Assembly (NCBI RefSeq): GCF_000745215.1
Contig: NZ_JQNK01000002.1
Coordinates: 434,001-498,000 of the forward strand
DNA from: Methylosinus sp. PW1
GTDB lineage: Bacteria; Pseudomonadota; Alphaproteobacteria; Rhizobiales; Beijerinckiaceae
Length of the DNA stretch: 64,000 bases
Direction of reading: 5' to 3'
Below, piece by piece: positions 1 to 9,383 of the stretch; positions within the stretch are counted from its first letter, which is position 1; the number at the start of each line of letters is the position of its first letter. The position numbers and the translations under genes are program-made. The notes beneath the pieces were generated by a model. It ran no database searches, was not told the origin of the DNA, and saw nothing but the letters and a program-made list of their open reading frames with translations.

Positions 1-2
1 TC

Positions 3-953
3 ACCGTCACCGCGGGCCTGCGCTTCAACAGCGCCGACATCGCGCTTTTCGACCACCGCGGCGTCTCGCTCAACAGCAACGCCGTCTATCAGCGGGTCAA
101 TCCGGTCGCGGGTCTCACCTATAATTTCCTTCCCGAATTCACCGTCTATGGCAATTATTCGGAAGCCAATCGCGCGCCGACGGCGTTGGAGAACGGCTGC
201 TCGGACCGCCTGCATCCCTGCATGATCGATGGTTTTCTCGTCTCCGATCCGCCGCTGAAGCAGGTGGTGGCGCGGACCTGGGAAGTGGGCTTCCGCGGCT
301 ATCACCCGATCGGCCCCGACAATGGCCGTCTCGACTATCACGCCGGCCTGTTCCGAACCGAGAGCTCGGACGACATTCTCGCGCTGCCATCCGACGTGAT
401 CCAGGGCCGCGGCTATTACGCCAATGTCGGCCAGACGCGCCGGCAGGGCGTGGAAGCCGGCGTCACATGGCGCAATGATTTCCTGGCGCTCTATGCCGAT
501 TACGCGCTCATCGACGCCACCTTCCGCAGCTCGATGACGCTGAACTCCGGCGACAATCCCTACGCCGACGAAAATGGCCAGATTCATGTGCGTCCGGGCA
601 ATGTGCTGCCAGGAATTCCGCGCCATCGCGTCAAGCTCGGCTTCGATTACAATATAACGTCGGAATGGAAGTTCGGCCTGGACTATGTTCTGACGAGCGG
701 CGTGCATCTGGCCGGCGACGAGGCCAATCTCGACAAGACTTTGCCGTCCTGGGGCATCGTCAATCTGAAGACCTCCTATAAGGTCATGGATAATGTCGAG
801 GTCTATGCCCTCGTGCAGAATCTGTTCGATCGGCGCTACTATACTTTCGGCACTTATTTCGAAAGCGGCGCGCTGTCGGGCTTTTCCAACCCGCGTACGG
901 TGGGGCCGGGCGCGCCGATTGCGGCCTATGGCGGCGTCAAGGTCAAGTTCTGA
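3..953 (+). CDS. TonB-dependent outer-membrane receptor, C-terminal part (5' end outside window)
   Basis: The open frame runs in from the left edge and ends at a TGA at 951-953, so only the last ~316 residues are seen. They read as an outer-membrane beta-barrel: alternating strands (for example TVYGNYSEANRAPT, which is the conserved TonB-receptor 'sEgnRaPT' strand), a two-cysteine extracellular loop (ENGCSDRLHPC), the segment ARTWEVGFRG, and a C-terminal strand ending KVKF with the terminal Phe needed for BAM-dependent insertion. The family imports iron chelates, cobalamin or similar ligands using TonB-ExbBD energy. The ligand cannot be told from this fragment, and the plug domain and TonB box lie outside. 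A GC-rich hairpin follows the stop, so the gene probably ends its transcript here. Confidence 0.9.
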   Translation, partial: TVTAGLRFNSADIALFDHRGVSLNSNAVYQRVNPVAGLTYNFLPEFTVYGNYSEANRAPTALENGCSDRLHPCMIDGFLVSDPPLKQVVARTWEVGFRGYHPIGPDNGRLDYHAGLFRTESSDDILALPSDVIQGRGYYANVGQTRRQGVEAGVTWRNDFLALYADYALIDATFRSSMTLNSGDNPYADENGQIHVRPGNVLPGIPRHRVKLGFDYNITSEWKFGLDYVLTSGVHLAGDEANLDKTLPSWGIVNLKTSYKVMDNVEVYALVQNLFDRRYYTFGTYFESGALSGFSNPRTVGPGAPIAAYGGVKVKF

Positions 954-994
954 CCTAAAGCTATGATCTAGCAACGGAATATTCTTTATCTGAC

Positions 995-1033
995 GGGGAG
1001 GCGGCGATAAGCGGCGCCTCCCCTATCTTGTTT
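995..1033 (+). terminator. Rho-independent terminator after the TonB receptor
   Basis: Perfect 9-bp stem GGGGAGGCG (995-1003) / CGCCTCCCC (1015-1023) with an 11-nt loop, followed by the T-rich run TATCTTGTTT. It lies 42 bp after the receptor stop and separates it from tuf. Confidence 0.7.
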
Positions 1034-1138
1034 GAGCGGCCCGGCGGAATCGCGAACGCTCTTGAAGAAAAGCGGCAACCGCCTTAAAGGCACGCGCGCG
1101 CGGGACGCGAGGCGCGCCGCAACCGGGAACCAGAAAGC

Positions 1139-2329
<1,191 letters not shown>

Positions 2330-2369
2330 TCGCAGCGAGCACACCGTCGCGACAACCGCATTCAGGTCG

Positions 2370-2397
2370 GCGCGAGCGCGAAACATCGCGCTCGCGC
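2370..2397 (+). other. GC-rich hairpin between tuf stop and the tuf-tail remnant
   Basis: An 11-bp perfect stem (2370-2380 with 2387-2397) around the 6-nt loop AAACAT. It has no following T-run, so it may be an RNA-stabilising 3' structure rather than an intrinsic terminator. Confidence 0.4.
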
Positions 2398-2399
2398 TC

Positions 2400-2432
2400 G
2401 GCGCCGGCGTCGTCGCCTCGATCATCGAATAA
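2400..2432 (+). pseudogene. Remnant of a second tuf 3' end (last 10 codons + TAA)
   Basis: Positions 2400-2429 translate as [10 protein letters not shown] followed by TAA. This is exactly the C terminus of the intact EF-Tu that ended 70 bp upstream with TGA. The codons differ at several third positions (GGC GCC GGC GTC versus GGA GCA GGC GTG, and GAA versus GAG), so it is a diverged copy rather than a fresh duplication. There is no start or upstream tuf sequence attached to it. It is best explained as the tail left by recombination or gene conversion between two tuf loci. Confidence 0.75.
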
Positions 2433-2434
2433 AA

Positions 2435-2495
2435 AAGCGAGCCTTTAGGGCTCGCTTCGAAAAAAGGGACTGCGAGCCTCGAGGCTCGCGGTCCC
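2435..2495 (-). terminator. Two tandem terminator hairpins, oriented for the minus strand
   Basis: Hairpin A: AAGCGAGCC (2435-2443) pairs with GGCTCGCTT (2449-2457). Hairpin B: GGGAC-T-GCGAGCCTC (2466-2480) pairs with 2481-2495. Read on the minus strand, each is followed by a T-run (complements of A runs at 2431-2436 and 2461-2465), so they fit termination of the small minus-strand gene 2524-2727. They may also stop tuf read-through from the other side, but without a T-run. Confidence 0.7.
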
Positions 2496-2523
2496 AAGTC
2501 GGGGAGAAGAGAGTTGTAGGCCG

Positions 2524-2727
2524 TCAGGCCGCGAGCTGCTCCTCGAGGAGGATCGCCGGCAGGCGCGCATCCTCGGAGGCTTCGGTCTCGTCATGGCTCG
2601 GATGCATCACCTCGAGCGCCGCGGCGACGGCCGAAATGCCGATCTCGCGATAGAGGCGGGCGAGCAGATCATGCGGACGGTCGGCAGATTGCGCTTCGCT
2701 GAAATCGGTGGCGACGAGCTTCGACAT
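2524..2727 (-). CDS. Small conserved-looking hypothetical protein (67 aa)
   Basis: I do not recognise a function. The protein is acidic and soluble, without signal peptide or membrane segment. Its middle ([23 protein letters not shown]) looks like one or two amphipathic helices. Support for a real gene: its own ATG with a purine-rich AGAGAGTAG upstream, isolated position, and two tandem intrinsic terminators immediately after the stop. It could be a small regulatory or stress protein; that is inference only. Confidence 0.6.
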   Translation of the reverse strand: MSKLVATDFSEAQSADRPHDLLARLYREIGISAVAAALEVMHPSHDETEASEDARLPAILLEEQLAA

Positions 2728-2894
2728 GGCGGCTACTCTCTACTGAATGGTTGAGGGACGCTCGAGGAATGCGTGCATTTGATTTAAAGTCTCCCTTACC
2801 CCGGTAAACTATTCGTAAAATCGCGGAGCCCGCCGCGCATCTTCCGCATGTGGCTGTGGATGAGCCGCGCCGCGATCGATGCTATGATCGCTCC

Positions 2895-3671
2895 ATGCTG
2901 CGCCATATCCCAGAAGAGCCCGTCTCCAACGCCGCGGTCTGGTGCCGGCGGCTCGCCGTTTTCTCTCTGCCGGTCGCGGCGATCGCCGTGATCCTCGCGC
3001 GCGCCAATGCGGTGGAGCCGCAGGCCTCGCTCGCCGTGCTCGGCGGCGCGATCGTGGTGGCGCTCGTCGCGCTGCTGCTGTTTCTCGCCGCCTGCGTCGT
3101 CATCTGGCAGGAGGGCCGGCGCGGGCTGGGCGAGGCGCTCGGCGGCGCCTTTCTCGCGGCGGTGACGCTCGGCTATCCGGCCTATCTCGCCGTCCAGGCC
3201 GTGCGCCTGCCCGTGCTCTCGGACGTCTCGACCGACACGGCGGATCCGCCGCGCTTCTCCACCTCGCGCGCGGCCGTGGCGGCGCGCGCCGGCTTCACGC
3301 CCGCCGGCTTCGACGCCGACACTGCGGAGCGGCAAAGGGACGGTTATCCGGACATAGAGCCGATCGTCGTCGATCTCGAGCCGGACGAGGCCTATCAGCT
3401 GGTGCTGGAGACCGCGCAGAGCCGCGGCTGGCGCGTCATCGACCAGCGCCCGCCCGGCGGCCGGTCCGGCGTCGGCCATCTCGATTTTCTCGACCGCACA
3501 TTGGTGATGGGCTTTGCCGACGACATCGCCGTGCGGCTGCGTCCGCTCGCCGGCCAGACGCGCATAGACGTGCGCTCCGCCTCGCGCTACGGGCGCCATG
3601 ATTTCGGCGCCAACGCCAAGCGCATCCGGCAATTTGCGGAGGAGCTGCAGGCGGGGCTGAACGAGAAGTGA
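2895..3671 (+). CDS. DUF1499 family membrane protein
   Basis: Starting at the ATG of MLRHIPEE (2895; an upstream in-frame ATG at 2850 would add 15 residues), the protein has 258 aa. Three hydrophobic segments occupy about residues 18-105 (AVFSLPVAAIAVILA; VVALVALLLFLAACVVIW; LGGAFLAAVTLGYPAYLAV). The C-terminal half is the DUF1499 domain, recognised by its ending: RIDVRSASRYGRHDFGANAKRIRQF, with the conserved RSxSRxGxxDFGxNxxRI pattern. The function of DUF1499 is unknown. The neighbours (small hypothetical, MBL hydrolase) give no hint. Confidence 0.85.
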   Translation: MLRHIPEEPVSNAAVWCRRLAVFSLPVAAIAVILARANAVEPQASLAVLGGAIVVALVALLLFLAACVVIWQEGRRGLGEALGGAFLAAVTLGYPAYLAVQAVRLPVLSDVSTDTADPPRFSTSRAAVAARAGFTPAGFDADTAERQRDGYPDIEPIVVDLEPDEAYQLVLETAQSRGWRVIDQRPPGGRSGVGHLDFLDRTLVMGFADDIAVRLRPLAGQTRIDVRSASRYGRHDFGANAKRIRQFAEELQAGLNEK

Positions 3672-3686
3672 GGGAGTAGGGAGTTT

Positions 3687-3735
3687 GTAGCGAATAGCGA
3701 ATAGAACTGAGACGCCGCTATTCGCTATTCGTTAC
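3687..3735. terminator. Long inverted repeat between convergent genes
   Basis: A perfect 14-bp stem, CGAATAGCGAATAG (3691-3704) with CTATTCGCTATTCG (3718-3731), extends by several more pairs to about 3687/3735 around a 13-nt loop. The motif is itself a tandem of CGAATAG. It lies between the convergent DUF1499 and MBL genes and reaches within 4 bp of the latter's stop codon. It probably acts as a bidirectional terminator, and resembles a dispersed intergenic repeat. Confidence 0.6.
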
Positions 3736-3738
3736 TCC

Positions 3739-4650
3739 CTATTCGCTCGCCCTGAAATACCGCGCCTCCAATGTCGCCGGCCCATCGCAGCGGGCGAGGC
3801 CGCGCTCGATCAAGTCTTCGAGATGCGCGAAGACGGAGAGCGCCGCCGCCCTTTGCAGCCGCGCGTCGAAGCCCTCATAGATGCGCGCGACAATGACGGC
3901 GATCGTCTCGTCGCCGGCCTCGAGGCGCTCGAGGATGGCGGCCTCGCGCTGCCGGCGATGGTGGAGCAGCGCGCGCAAATAGCGCTGCGGCTCCTTCACC
4001 GGCCCGCCATGGGCCGGCCAGTAGAGGCGATCGTCGCGCCAGCGCAGCTTCTCCAGCGAGGCGAAATATTCGCTCATGGAGCCGTCCGGGGGCGCGATGA
4101 CGGTCGTGGCCCAGCCCATCACATGATCGCCGGTGAAGAGCGTCGCCTCCTCGGCCAGCGCGAAGCAGAGATGGTTGGTCGTATGGCCCGGCGTCGCGAC
4201 GGCCTCGATGGTGAGGCCGCCGAAGCTGAGGCGGTCGCCATCGGCGAGGGACATGTCGGGCGCGTATGTTTTGTCATGCGAGGCGTCGAGGCCGGGGCCT
4301 GTGACCGAAAGATCGGGCGGCGGCGCATAAGGCGCGCAGCCGGCGATAGTCGCGCCGGTCCTCTCCGCCAGAATGCGCGCGGCCGGCGAATGGTCGCGAT
4401 GCGTATGGGTGACGAGCAGATAGCGCAGCGTCTCGCCCGCTACGGCGGCGAGCAGCGCCTCTATGTGCGAGGCGTCCGCCGGGCCGGGGTCGATGATCGC
4501 CACCTCGCCCTCGCCGACGATGTAGCTGCACGTGCCCGTATAGGTGAAGGCGCCGGGATTGGGCGCGACGATGCGGCGCGTCAGCCGCGAAACGCGTTGC
4601 AGCGCGCCCGGCGGAGAGTCGAATGTGGTGAGAAAATCATCTGGGCTCAT
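3739..4650 (-). CDS. Metallo-beta-lactamase-fold hydrolase (LACTB2 / glyoxalase II-like)
   Basis: A 303-aa MBL-fold enzyme. The metal motif is intact: THTHRDH with H82, H84, D86, H87, then GHTTNH (H156) and TGDH (D175). The C-terminal ~70 residues look like the winged-helix LACTB2-type extension. Family members hydrolyse thioesters, phosphoesters or RNA; the substrate cannot be told here. Its ATG overlaps the dnaE2 stop by 4 bp (ATGA), so the two genes are translationally coupled on one transcript, which hints at a nucleic-acid role, but that is inference. Confidence 0.88.
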   Translation of the reverse strand: MSPDDFLTTFDSPPGALQRVSRLTRRIVAPNPGAFTYTGTCSYIVGEGEVAIIDPGPADASHIEALLAAVAGETLRYLLVTHTHRDHSPAARILAERTGATIAGCAPYAPPPDLSVTGPGLDASHDKTYAPDMSLADGDRLSFGGLTIEAVATPGHTTNHLCFALAEEATLFTGDHVMGWATTVIAPPDGSMSEYFASLEKLRWRDDRLYWPAHGGPVKEPQRYLRALLHHRRQREAAILERLEAGDETIAVIVARIYEGFDARLQRAAALSVFAHLEDLIERGLARCDGPATLEARYFRASE

Positions 4651-7600
4651 TGAAAATTGCGTCCCTTCGGAATGGGCTCGCGCGCCTTGGCGCCGCGCGA
4701 TTGCTCGAGCAGGCGCAGATCGGCGCTCAGATCCTCGATCTTCTGCGCGATCACATGGACGACGCCGGATTCATTCTGCACGCGCCCCGTGACCGACACC
4801 AGCCGCGCGCCGATGACCTCGGGACGCTGCCGCTCGAACAGTTTCGGCCAGACGACGATATTGGCGATTCCCGTCTCGTCCTCGATCGTCATGAAGATGA
4901 CGCCGCTCGCCGAGCCCGGCCTCTGCCGCACCAGCACGAGGCCGGCGACCGTCACGCGCGCGCCTTGGCCCGTTGCCCCCTCCCTCACACCCCCCCGTTG
5001 CGCGGAATCTCGATGAAGCGCGGAGCCTGCTCCCTCTCCCGCTTGCGGGGGAGGGTTGGGGAGGGGGCCGCCGCCGAGCATTGCGCAAGGCTTAATTCCT
5101 TTCGCTTCCAGCCGCCCACGCAGAAACGCCATGGGATGCGCTTTCAGCGACAGTGACAAAAAGCGATAATCCTCCACCACCTCGGCCCCGAGCGGCATGG
5201 GCGGAAGGTTCGCGTCCTCCTCCTGCGGCGCGAAGGAGAGCGCGCGCAGCAGGGGGAGCTCGTCCTTGTCGCCGGCGCGGTTGAGCGCCTGCACGGCCCA
5301 GAGCGCATCGCGGCGCGGCAGGCCGAGCGAGGCGAAGGCGCCGGCCTCCGCCAAGCGCTCCAGCGTCGCCGGCTCGAGCCCGCCGCGCAGCCACAGATCG
5401 CGCACGGAATCATAGCCCGCGCCGCGCCGCGCCACGAGGCGCTTCATATCCGCCTCGCGCAGGCCGACGATCTGGCGGAAGCCGAGCCGCACGTCATGCG
5501 TGGCGCGAATGTCGCCGGCCATGCAGGCGTGGCGCGAATGCCGCGGCGTCGCCTGCGCGCGCGTCTCCAGCGCGCAATCCCAATCGGAGAAATTCACATC
5601 GACCTCATGCACGCCGACGCCGTGCTCCTGCGCATCGCGCACGATCTGCGCCGGCGCATAGAAGCCCATGGGCTGCGAATTCAACAAGGCGCAGCAGAAC
5701 GCGTCCGGGTAGCGGCATTTGAGCCAGGCGGAGGCATAGACGAGCAAAGCGAAAGAGGCCGCGTGACTCTCGGGGAAGCCATAGGAGCCGAAGCCTTCGA
5801 TCTGGCTCCAGCAGCGCTCGGCGAAATCGCGGCTATAGCCGCGCGCCTCCATGCCCGCGAGCATTTTGGCGCGGAAGGTTCCGATCGTGCCGACGCGCTT
5901 GAAGGTCGCCATGGCGCGGCGCAGACGGTCCGCCTCGTCCGGCGTGAAGCCGCCGGCGACAATGGCGATGCGCATCGCCTGCTCCTGGAACAAGGGCACG
6001 CCGAGCGTCTTGCGCAGCACCTCCTCGAGCTCCGGCGATGGAAAGGAGACCTCCTCCTTGCCGATGCGACGACGCAGATAAGGATGCACCATATCGCCCT
6101 GAATGGGACCGGGGCGCACGATCGCAACCTCGATGACGAGATCGTAGAATTCGCGCGGCTGCAGCCGCGGCAGCATGGACATTTGTGCGCGGCTCTCGAT
6201 CTGGAACACGCCGATCGTATCGGCGCGCGAGATCATGTCATAGACGCTCGCTTCTCCCGGCGGGATCGACGAGAGGCGATGCACGACGCCATAGCGCTCG
6301 GCCAGCAGGGCGAGGCCCTTGCGCAGGCAGGTGAGCATTCCGAGCGCCAGCACGTCGATCTTCAATATGCGCAGCGCGTCGAGATCGTCCTTGTCCCATT
6401 CGATCGTCGTGCGGCCTTCCATGGCGGCGGGCGCGAGCGGAACGATCTCGTCCAGCCGATCGCGCGTGATGACGAAACCGCCCGTATGTTGCGAGAGATG
6501 GCGCGGAAAGCCGGTCAGCTCGCGCGTCAGCTCGAGGGCCTTGGCGAGACGCGGCTCGCGCTCACCCTCCCCTTTAGGGGGAGGGTCGGACCGCGAAGCG
6601 GTCCGGGGTGGGGTCATCCCCGAGACTCGGGGAGTCACCCCCTCCCGATCGCCTTCGGCGCTCGACCTCCCCCCTCCAGGGGGAGGTGGCGACGCCTCTC
6701 CTTGCGCCTTTTCTCGCTCGCCCGAGCGGCCCCACACATTGCCGGAAAGCCGCGAGACGACATCGGCGGAAAGGCCGAAAGCCTTGCCGACCTCGCGAAT
6801 GGCCGAGCGCGAGCGATAGGAGACGACCGTCGCGGTGAGGCCGGCGCGCTCGCGGCCATAGCGCGCGTAGATATATTGCATCACCTCTTCGCGCCGCTCA
6901 TGCTCGAAATCGACGTCTATGTCCGGCGGTTCGTTGCGCGCGGCGGAGACGAAGCGCTCGAAGAGGAGATCATGCTTCGCCGGATCGACCTCGGTGACGC
7001 CGAGGCAGAAGCAGACGACGGAATTGGCGGCCGAGCCGCGCCCCTGCGCGAGAATTTCCTTTGCGCGTGCGAAACGCACAATGTCGTGCACGGTGAGGAA
7101 ATAGGCTGCGTAGCCGAGCTCGGTGATCAGCTGCAGCTCATGGCGCAGCAGCGCCTCGACCTTTTCGGGAACGCCGTTCGGATAGCGCGTCCGCGCGCCC
7201 TCCCGCGCGTAATGTTCGAGCGCCTCCTGCTCGCTGGAAAAACCTTCGCGCAATTCGCTCGGATAATTATGCGCGAGCGCGTCGAGGCTGAAGGAGAGAC
7301 CGTCCAGAAAGCGCGTCGTCTCCTCGAGCGCCTGCGGCGTTTGGGCGAAAAGCCGCGCCATTTCCGCGCCGCTCTTCAGCGCGCGCTCGGCGTTGGCGGA
7401 GAGGAGATAGCCGGCGTCGTCGAGCGTCGTCTTCTCGCGCACGCAGGCGAGAATGTCGGCGAGCGGACGGCGCTCGGGGACATGCATATTGGCGTCATTC
7501 ACCGCGATGAGCGGCAGGCCCGTCTCGCGCGAGAGCGCGATGCGGCGAGCGAGGGCGGCGCGCATATCGACGCCATAGAGCGCGGTCGCCGCCAGCCATA

Positions 7601-8039
7601 GCCGGCCGCATGCGGCCGCGAGCAAGGCGGGGGCAAGCGCCGCGCCCTCCATCGCGATGAGCTGCTGGCCATCGGCGAATTCTAAGAGATCGTCGAGGAA
7701 AAGGCGGCACTCGCCCTTCTGCGCGCGCATATTGCCGCGCGTAAGAAGCCGGCACAGGCGCCCATAGGCGGCGCGGTCCTGCGGATAGCAGAGAACATCC
7801 GGAGTCTCGTCGGCAAAGACGAGGCGCGCGCCAATGGCGAGGCGAAAACCGGGCGCTTCGGCCGCATGCTCGCGCAGATAGGAATGGGCGCGCACCACGC
7901 CGGCGAGCGAATTGCGATCGGCGACGCCTATGCCGATATGGCCGAGCGCCATCGCCTGCGCGACCATCTCCTCGGGATGCGAGGCGCCGCGCAGGAAGGA
8001 GAAATTGGTCGCAGTCGCGAGCTCGGCGTAGCGGGACAT
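4647..8039 (-). CDS. dnaE2: Error-prone DNA polymerase DnaE2
   Basis: The 1130-aa C-family polymerase does translesion synthesis after DNA damage. The N terminus ([21 protein letters not shown]) is the DnaE2-type PHP domain, followed by the palm with the catalytic acidic motif PPDIDVDF (D373, D375, D377), QHTGGF, and a C-terminal OB-fold ([19 protein letters not shown]). Two stretches are foreign: residues ~451-493 and ~991-1022 are translated palindromic repeat elements inserted in frame (6561-6690 and 4975-5068). The catalytic motifs are untouched and the frame is open throughout, so the enzyme may still work. The usual partners imuA and imuB are not adjacent, and I see no GTTC-N7-GTTC LexA box in the short gap upstream. 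Confidence 0.93.
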   Translation of the reverse strand: MSRYAELATATNFSFLRGASHPEEMVAQAMALGHIGIGVADRNSLAGVVRAHSYLREHAAEAPGFRLAIGARLVFADETPDVLCYPQDRAAYGRLCRLLTRGNMRAQKGECRLFLDDLLEFADGQQLIAMEGAALAPALLAAACGRLWLAATALYGVDMRAALARRIALSRETGLPLIAVNDANMHVPERRPLADILACVREKTTLDDAGYLLSANAERALKSGAEMARLFAQTPQALEETTRFLDGLSFSLDALAHNYPSELREGFSSEQEALEHYAREGARTRYPNGVPEKVEALLRHELQLITELGYAAYFLTVHDIVRFARAKEILAQGRGSAANSVVCFCLGVTEVDPAKHDLLFERFVSAARNEPPDIDVDFEHERREEVMQYIYARYGRERAGLTATVVSYRSRSAIREVGKAFGLSADVVSRLSGNVWGRSGEREKAQGEASPPPPGGGRSSAEGDREGVTPRVSGMTPPRTASRSDPPPKGEGEREPRLAKALELTRELTGFPRHLSQHTGGFVITRDRLDEIVPLAPAAMEGRTTIEWDKDDLDALRILKIDVLALGMLTCLRKGLALLAERYGVVHRLSSIPPGEASVYDMISRADTIGVFQIESRAQMSMLPRLQPREFYDLVIEVAIVRPGPIQGDMVHPYLRRRIGKEEVSFPSPELEEVLRKTLGVPLFQEQAMRIAIVAGGFTPDEADRLRRAMATFKRVGTIGTFRAKMLAGMEARGYSRDFAERCWSQIEGFGSYGFPESHAASFALLVYASAWLKCRYPDAFCCALLNSQPMGFYAPAQIVRDAQEHGVGVHEVDVNFSDWDCALETRAQATPRHSRHACMAGDIRATHDVRLGFRQIVGLREADMKRLVARRGAGYDSVRDLWLRGGLEPATLERLAEAGAFASLGLPRRDALWAVQALNRAGDKDELPLLRALSFAPQEEDANLPPMPLGAEVVEDYRFLSLSLKAHPMAFLRGRLEAKGIKPCAMLGGGPLPNPPPQAGEGAGSALHRDSAQRGGVREGATGQGARVTVAGLVLVRQRPGSASGVIFMTIEDETGIANIVVWPKLFERQRPEVIGARLVSVTGRVQNESGVVHVIAQKIEDLSADLRLLEQSRGAKAREPIPKGRNFQ
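4975..5068. repeat. Palindromic repeat element inserted in frame in dnaE2 (3' site)
   Basis: About 94 bp of C/G-rich palindromic sequence (core CTCTCCCGCTTGCGGGGGAG near 5034-5053). On the minus strand it encodes about 32 residues beginning [15 protein letters not shown], the familiar translation of a dispersed proteobacterial intergenic palindrome. It sits in the linker just before the OB-fold ([14 protein letters not shown]). Boundaries are approximate. Confidence 0.75.
6561..6690. repeat. Palindromic repeat element inserted in frame in dnaE2 (5' site)
   Basis: About 130 bp made of nested palindromes: CCCTCCCC-TTTA-GGGGGAGGG, GGACCGC-GAA-GCGGTCC, TCCCCGAG-A-CTCGGGGA and CTCCCCCCTCCAGGGGGAG. 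It adds about 43 low-complexity Pro/Gly/Arg residues (~451-493) between the conserved NVWG motif and [13 protein letters not shown] of DnaE2. The frame is kept on the coding strand. Confidence 0.8.
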
Positions 8040-8071
8040 ATAGGGATCATATCAGCAACCGGCCGCCGCGG

Positions 8072-8226
8072 CTCCTTCTCCCGCGCGCGGGAGAAGGTGG
8101 CCCCGCGAAGCGGGGTCGGATGAGGGTCCTCGCAGCGCTCGCGCTGTCCCATGGCGCCGCATCGGCGGACGGACCCTCATCCGTCACGCATTCGCGTGAC
8201 ACCTTCTCCCACGAATGGGAGAAGGA
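8072..8226. repeat. BIME-like pair of inverted palindromic units
   Basis: Two ~55-bp units face each other. Each has an outer hairpin (CCTTCTCCCGC...GCGGGAGAAGG at the left; CCTTCTCCCAC...GGGAGAAGG at the right), a second inner hairpin, and the core GGATGAGGGTCC / GGACCCTCATCC. It fills the gap between trmJ and dnaE2. Related elements lie at 17691-17858 and 60581-60748. Confidence 0.8.
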
Positions 8227-8238
8227 GCGCGAACTGGT

Positions 8239-9066
8239 TCAGCTTTGCTCGTCTTTCTTGCGCCGCGCCGCCTTCTTCGGCTCGCGCCGCGGGCCTTCCA
8301 CCAGCCGCACCACCACGCCCCAGAGCGTGCGCACATCCTGCTCGGTCATGTTCATGCGGTGGAACATGTTGCGCAGATTGCGCGACATCACCGGCTTCTT
8401 CGTCTCGGGCCGGAAGAACTGCCGCTCGTCGAGATGCTTCTCCAAATAGTCGAAGAAGGCGAGCGTCATCTCGCGGGTGGCGGGGGGGGAGCGCTCGATG
8501 ACGTCGAAGGGCAGCGTCTCGCCATGGGCGTAGCGGAACCATTCATAGCCGGTGAGCAGCACAGCCTGCGCCAGATTGAGCGAGGCATAGGCGGGATTGA
8601 CCGGAAAGGTGAGGATCGAATCGGCGAGCGCGACATCGTCATTGTCGAGGCCGGTGCGCTCCGGGCCAAACATCACGCCATGGCGCTCGCCCGATTTGAT
8701 GCGCAGGACGGTATCGGACATTGCGGTCGCGGGCGTCACCACGGGCTTCACTTGGCCGCGCCCGCGCGCCGTCGCCGCATAGACGAAGGAGAGATCGGCG
8801 ATCGCCTCGCGCACGGTCTCGTAGAGCTTGGCCGAATCGAGCAGATGCGCGGCGCCAGCGGCGGCGGCGTAAGAGGCCTCGCGATAGACGGGATCGCGTG
8901 TCGGCCAGCCCTCGCGCGGCGCGACGAGCCGCAGATCGGAGAGGCCGAAATTGGCCATGGCGCGCGCGCACATGCCGATATTGACCGCGAGCTGCGGCCG
9001 CACGAGCACAATGGTCGGCCCGCCCTCGAGGCTTTGCTTGGTGTGGTCGGTACCGGCGCCGGTCAC
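8239..9066 (-). CDS. trmJ: tRNA (cytidine/uridine-2'-O-)-methyltransferase TrmJ-type
   Basis: A SpoU/SPOUT-fold RNA 2'-O-methyltransferase of 275 aa, expected to modify position 32 of tRNAs using S-adenosylmethionine. Motif 1 is TIVLVRPQLAVNIGMCARAMANFG, motif 2 GVMFGPERTGLDNDD, and motif 3 NPAYASLNLAQAVLLTGYEW, the SAM-binding trefoil-knot pattern of TrmJ. The basic C terminus (RREPKKAARRKKDEQS) may help tRNA binding. The start is a GTG at 9064-9066, a few bases after the parE stop, so it may be cotranscribed with the toxin-antitoxin pair upstream. Confidence 0.88.
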   Translation of the reverse strand: MTGAGTDHTKQSLEGGPTIVLVRPQLAVNIGMCARAMANFGLSDLRLVAPREGWPTRDPVYREASYAAAAGAAHLLDSAKLYETVREAIADLSFVYAATARGRGQVKPVVTPATAMSDTVLRIKSGERHGVMFGPERTGLDNDDVALADSILTFPVNPAYASLNLAQAVLLTGYEWFRYAHGETLPFDVIERSPPATREMTLAFFDYLEKHLDERQFFRPETKKPVMSRNLRNMFHRMNMTEQDVRTLWGVVVRLVEGPRREPKKAARRKKDEQS

Positions 9067-9070
9067 GGGA

Positions 9071-9382
9071 TCAATGCTCGGTCTCGCCCATCACGGCGTC
9101 GGCGTCCCGCCGTGAGTGCACGATGTCGATGATATCGAGCCTGTCGTCGCTATAGCGCATGAAGATCACGAAACCTCGGAAAGGAAAGCTGCGCAGGCCG
9201 GGCGCGAGATCGTCGCGAGGCCTGCCGAGAATAGCGGGCAGTTCCGCGAGCTTCACGCATTTGTCCCGAATGCGCCGCACGATCGGCGAAGCGAGCGCTT
9301 CCGCACCCATTTCGATCGTCAGATATTCGAGAAGATCGCCGAGGCTTCGTCGCGCCGCGCTCGAATAGACGAGTCGGCGCAA
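9071..9382 (-). CDS. parE: ParE/RelE-family toxin
   Basis: A 103-aa protein with the RelE/ParE fold pattern: an N-terminal helix pair (RRLVYSSAARRSLGDLLEYLTIEMG), then the beta-sheet with GLRSFPFRGFVIFMRYSDDRLDIIDIVHSRRDAD, matching the ParE C-terminal 'R.fp..gy.i.Yr...d.i.Il.v.h..rd'. ParE toxins usually poison gyrase. It begins with TTG one base after the antitoxin stop, so it is coupled to it. It is autoregulated through the palindrome at 9651-9678 (inferred). Confidence 0.85.
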   Translation of the reverse strand: MRRLVYSSAARRSLGDLLEYLTIEMGAEALASPIVRRIRDKCVKLAELPAILGRPRDDLAPGLRSFPFRGFVIFMRYSDDRLDIIDIVHSRRDADAVMGETEH

Positions 9383-9383
9383 A

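Noticed and set aside
5496..7601. 701-aa open frame antisense to dnaE2
   Set aside because: Shadow of dnaE2; no start context and no domain pattern.
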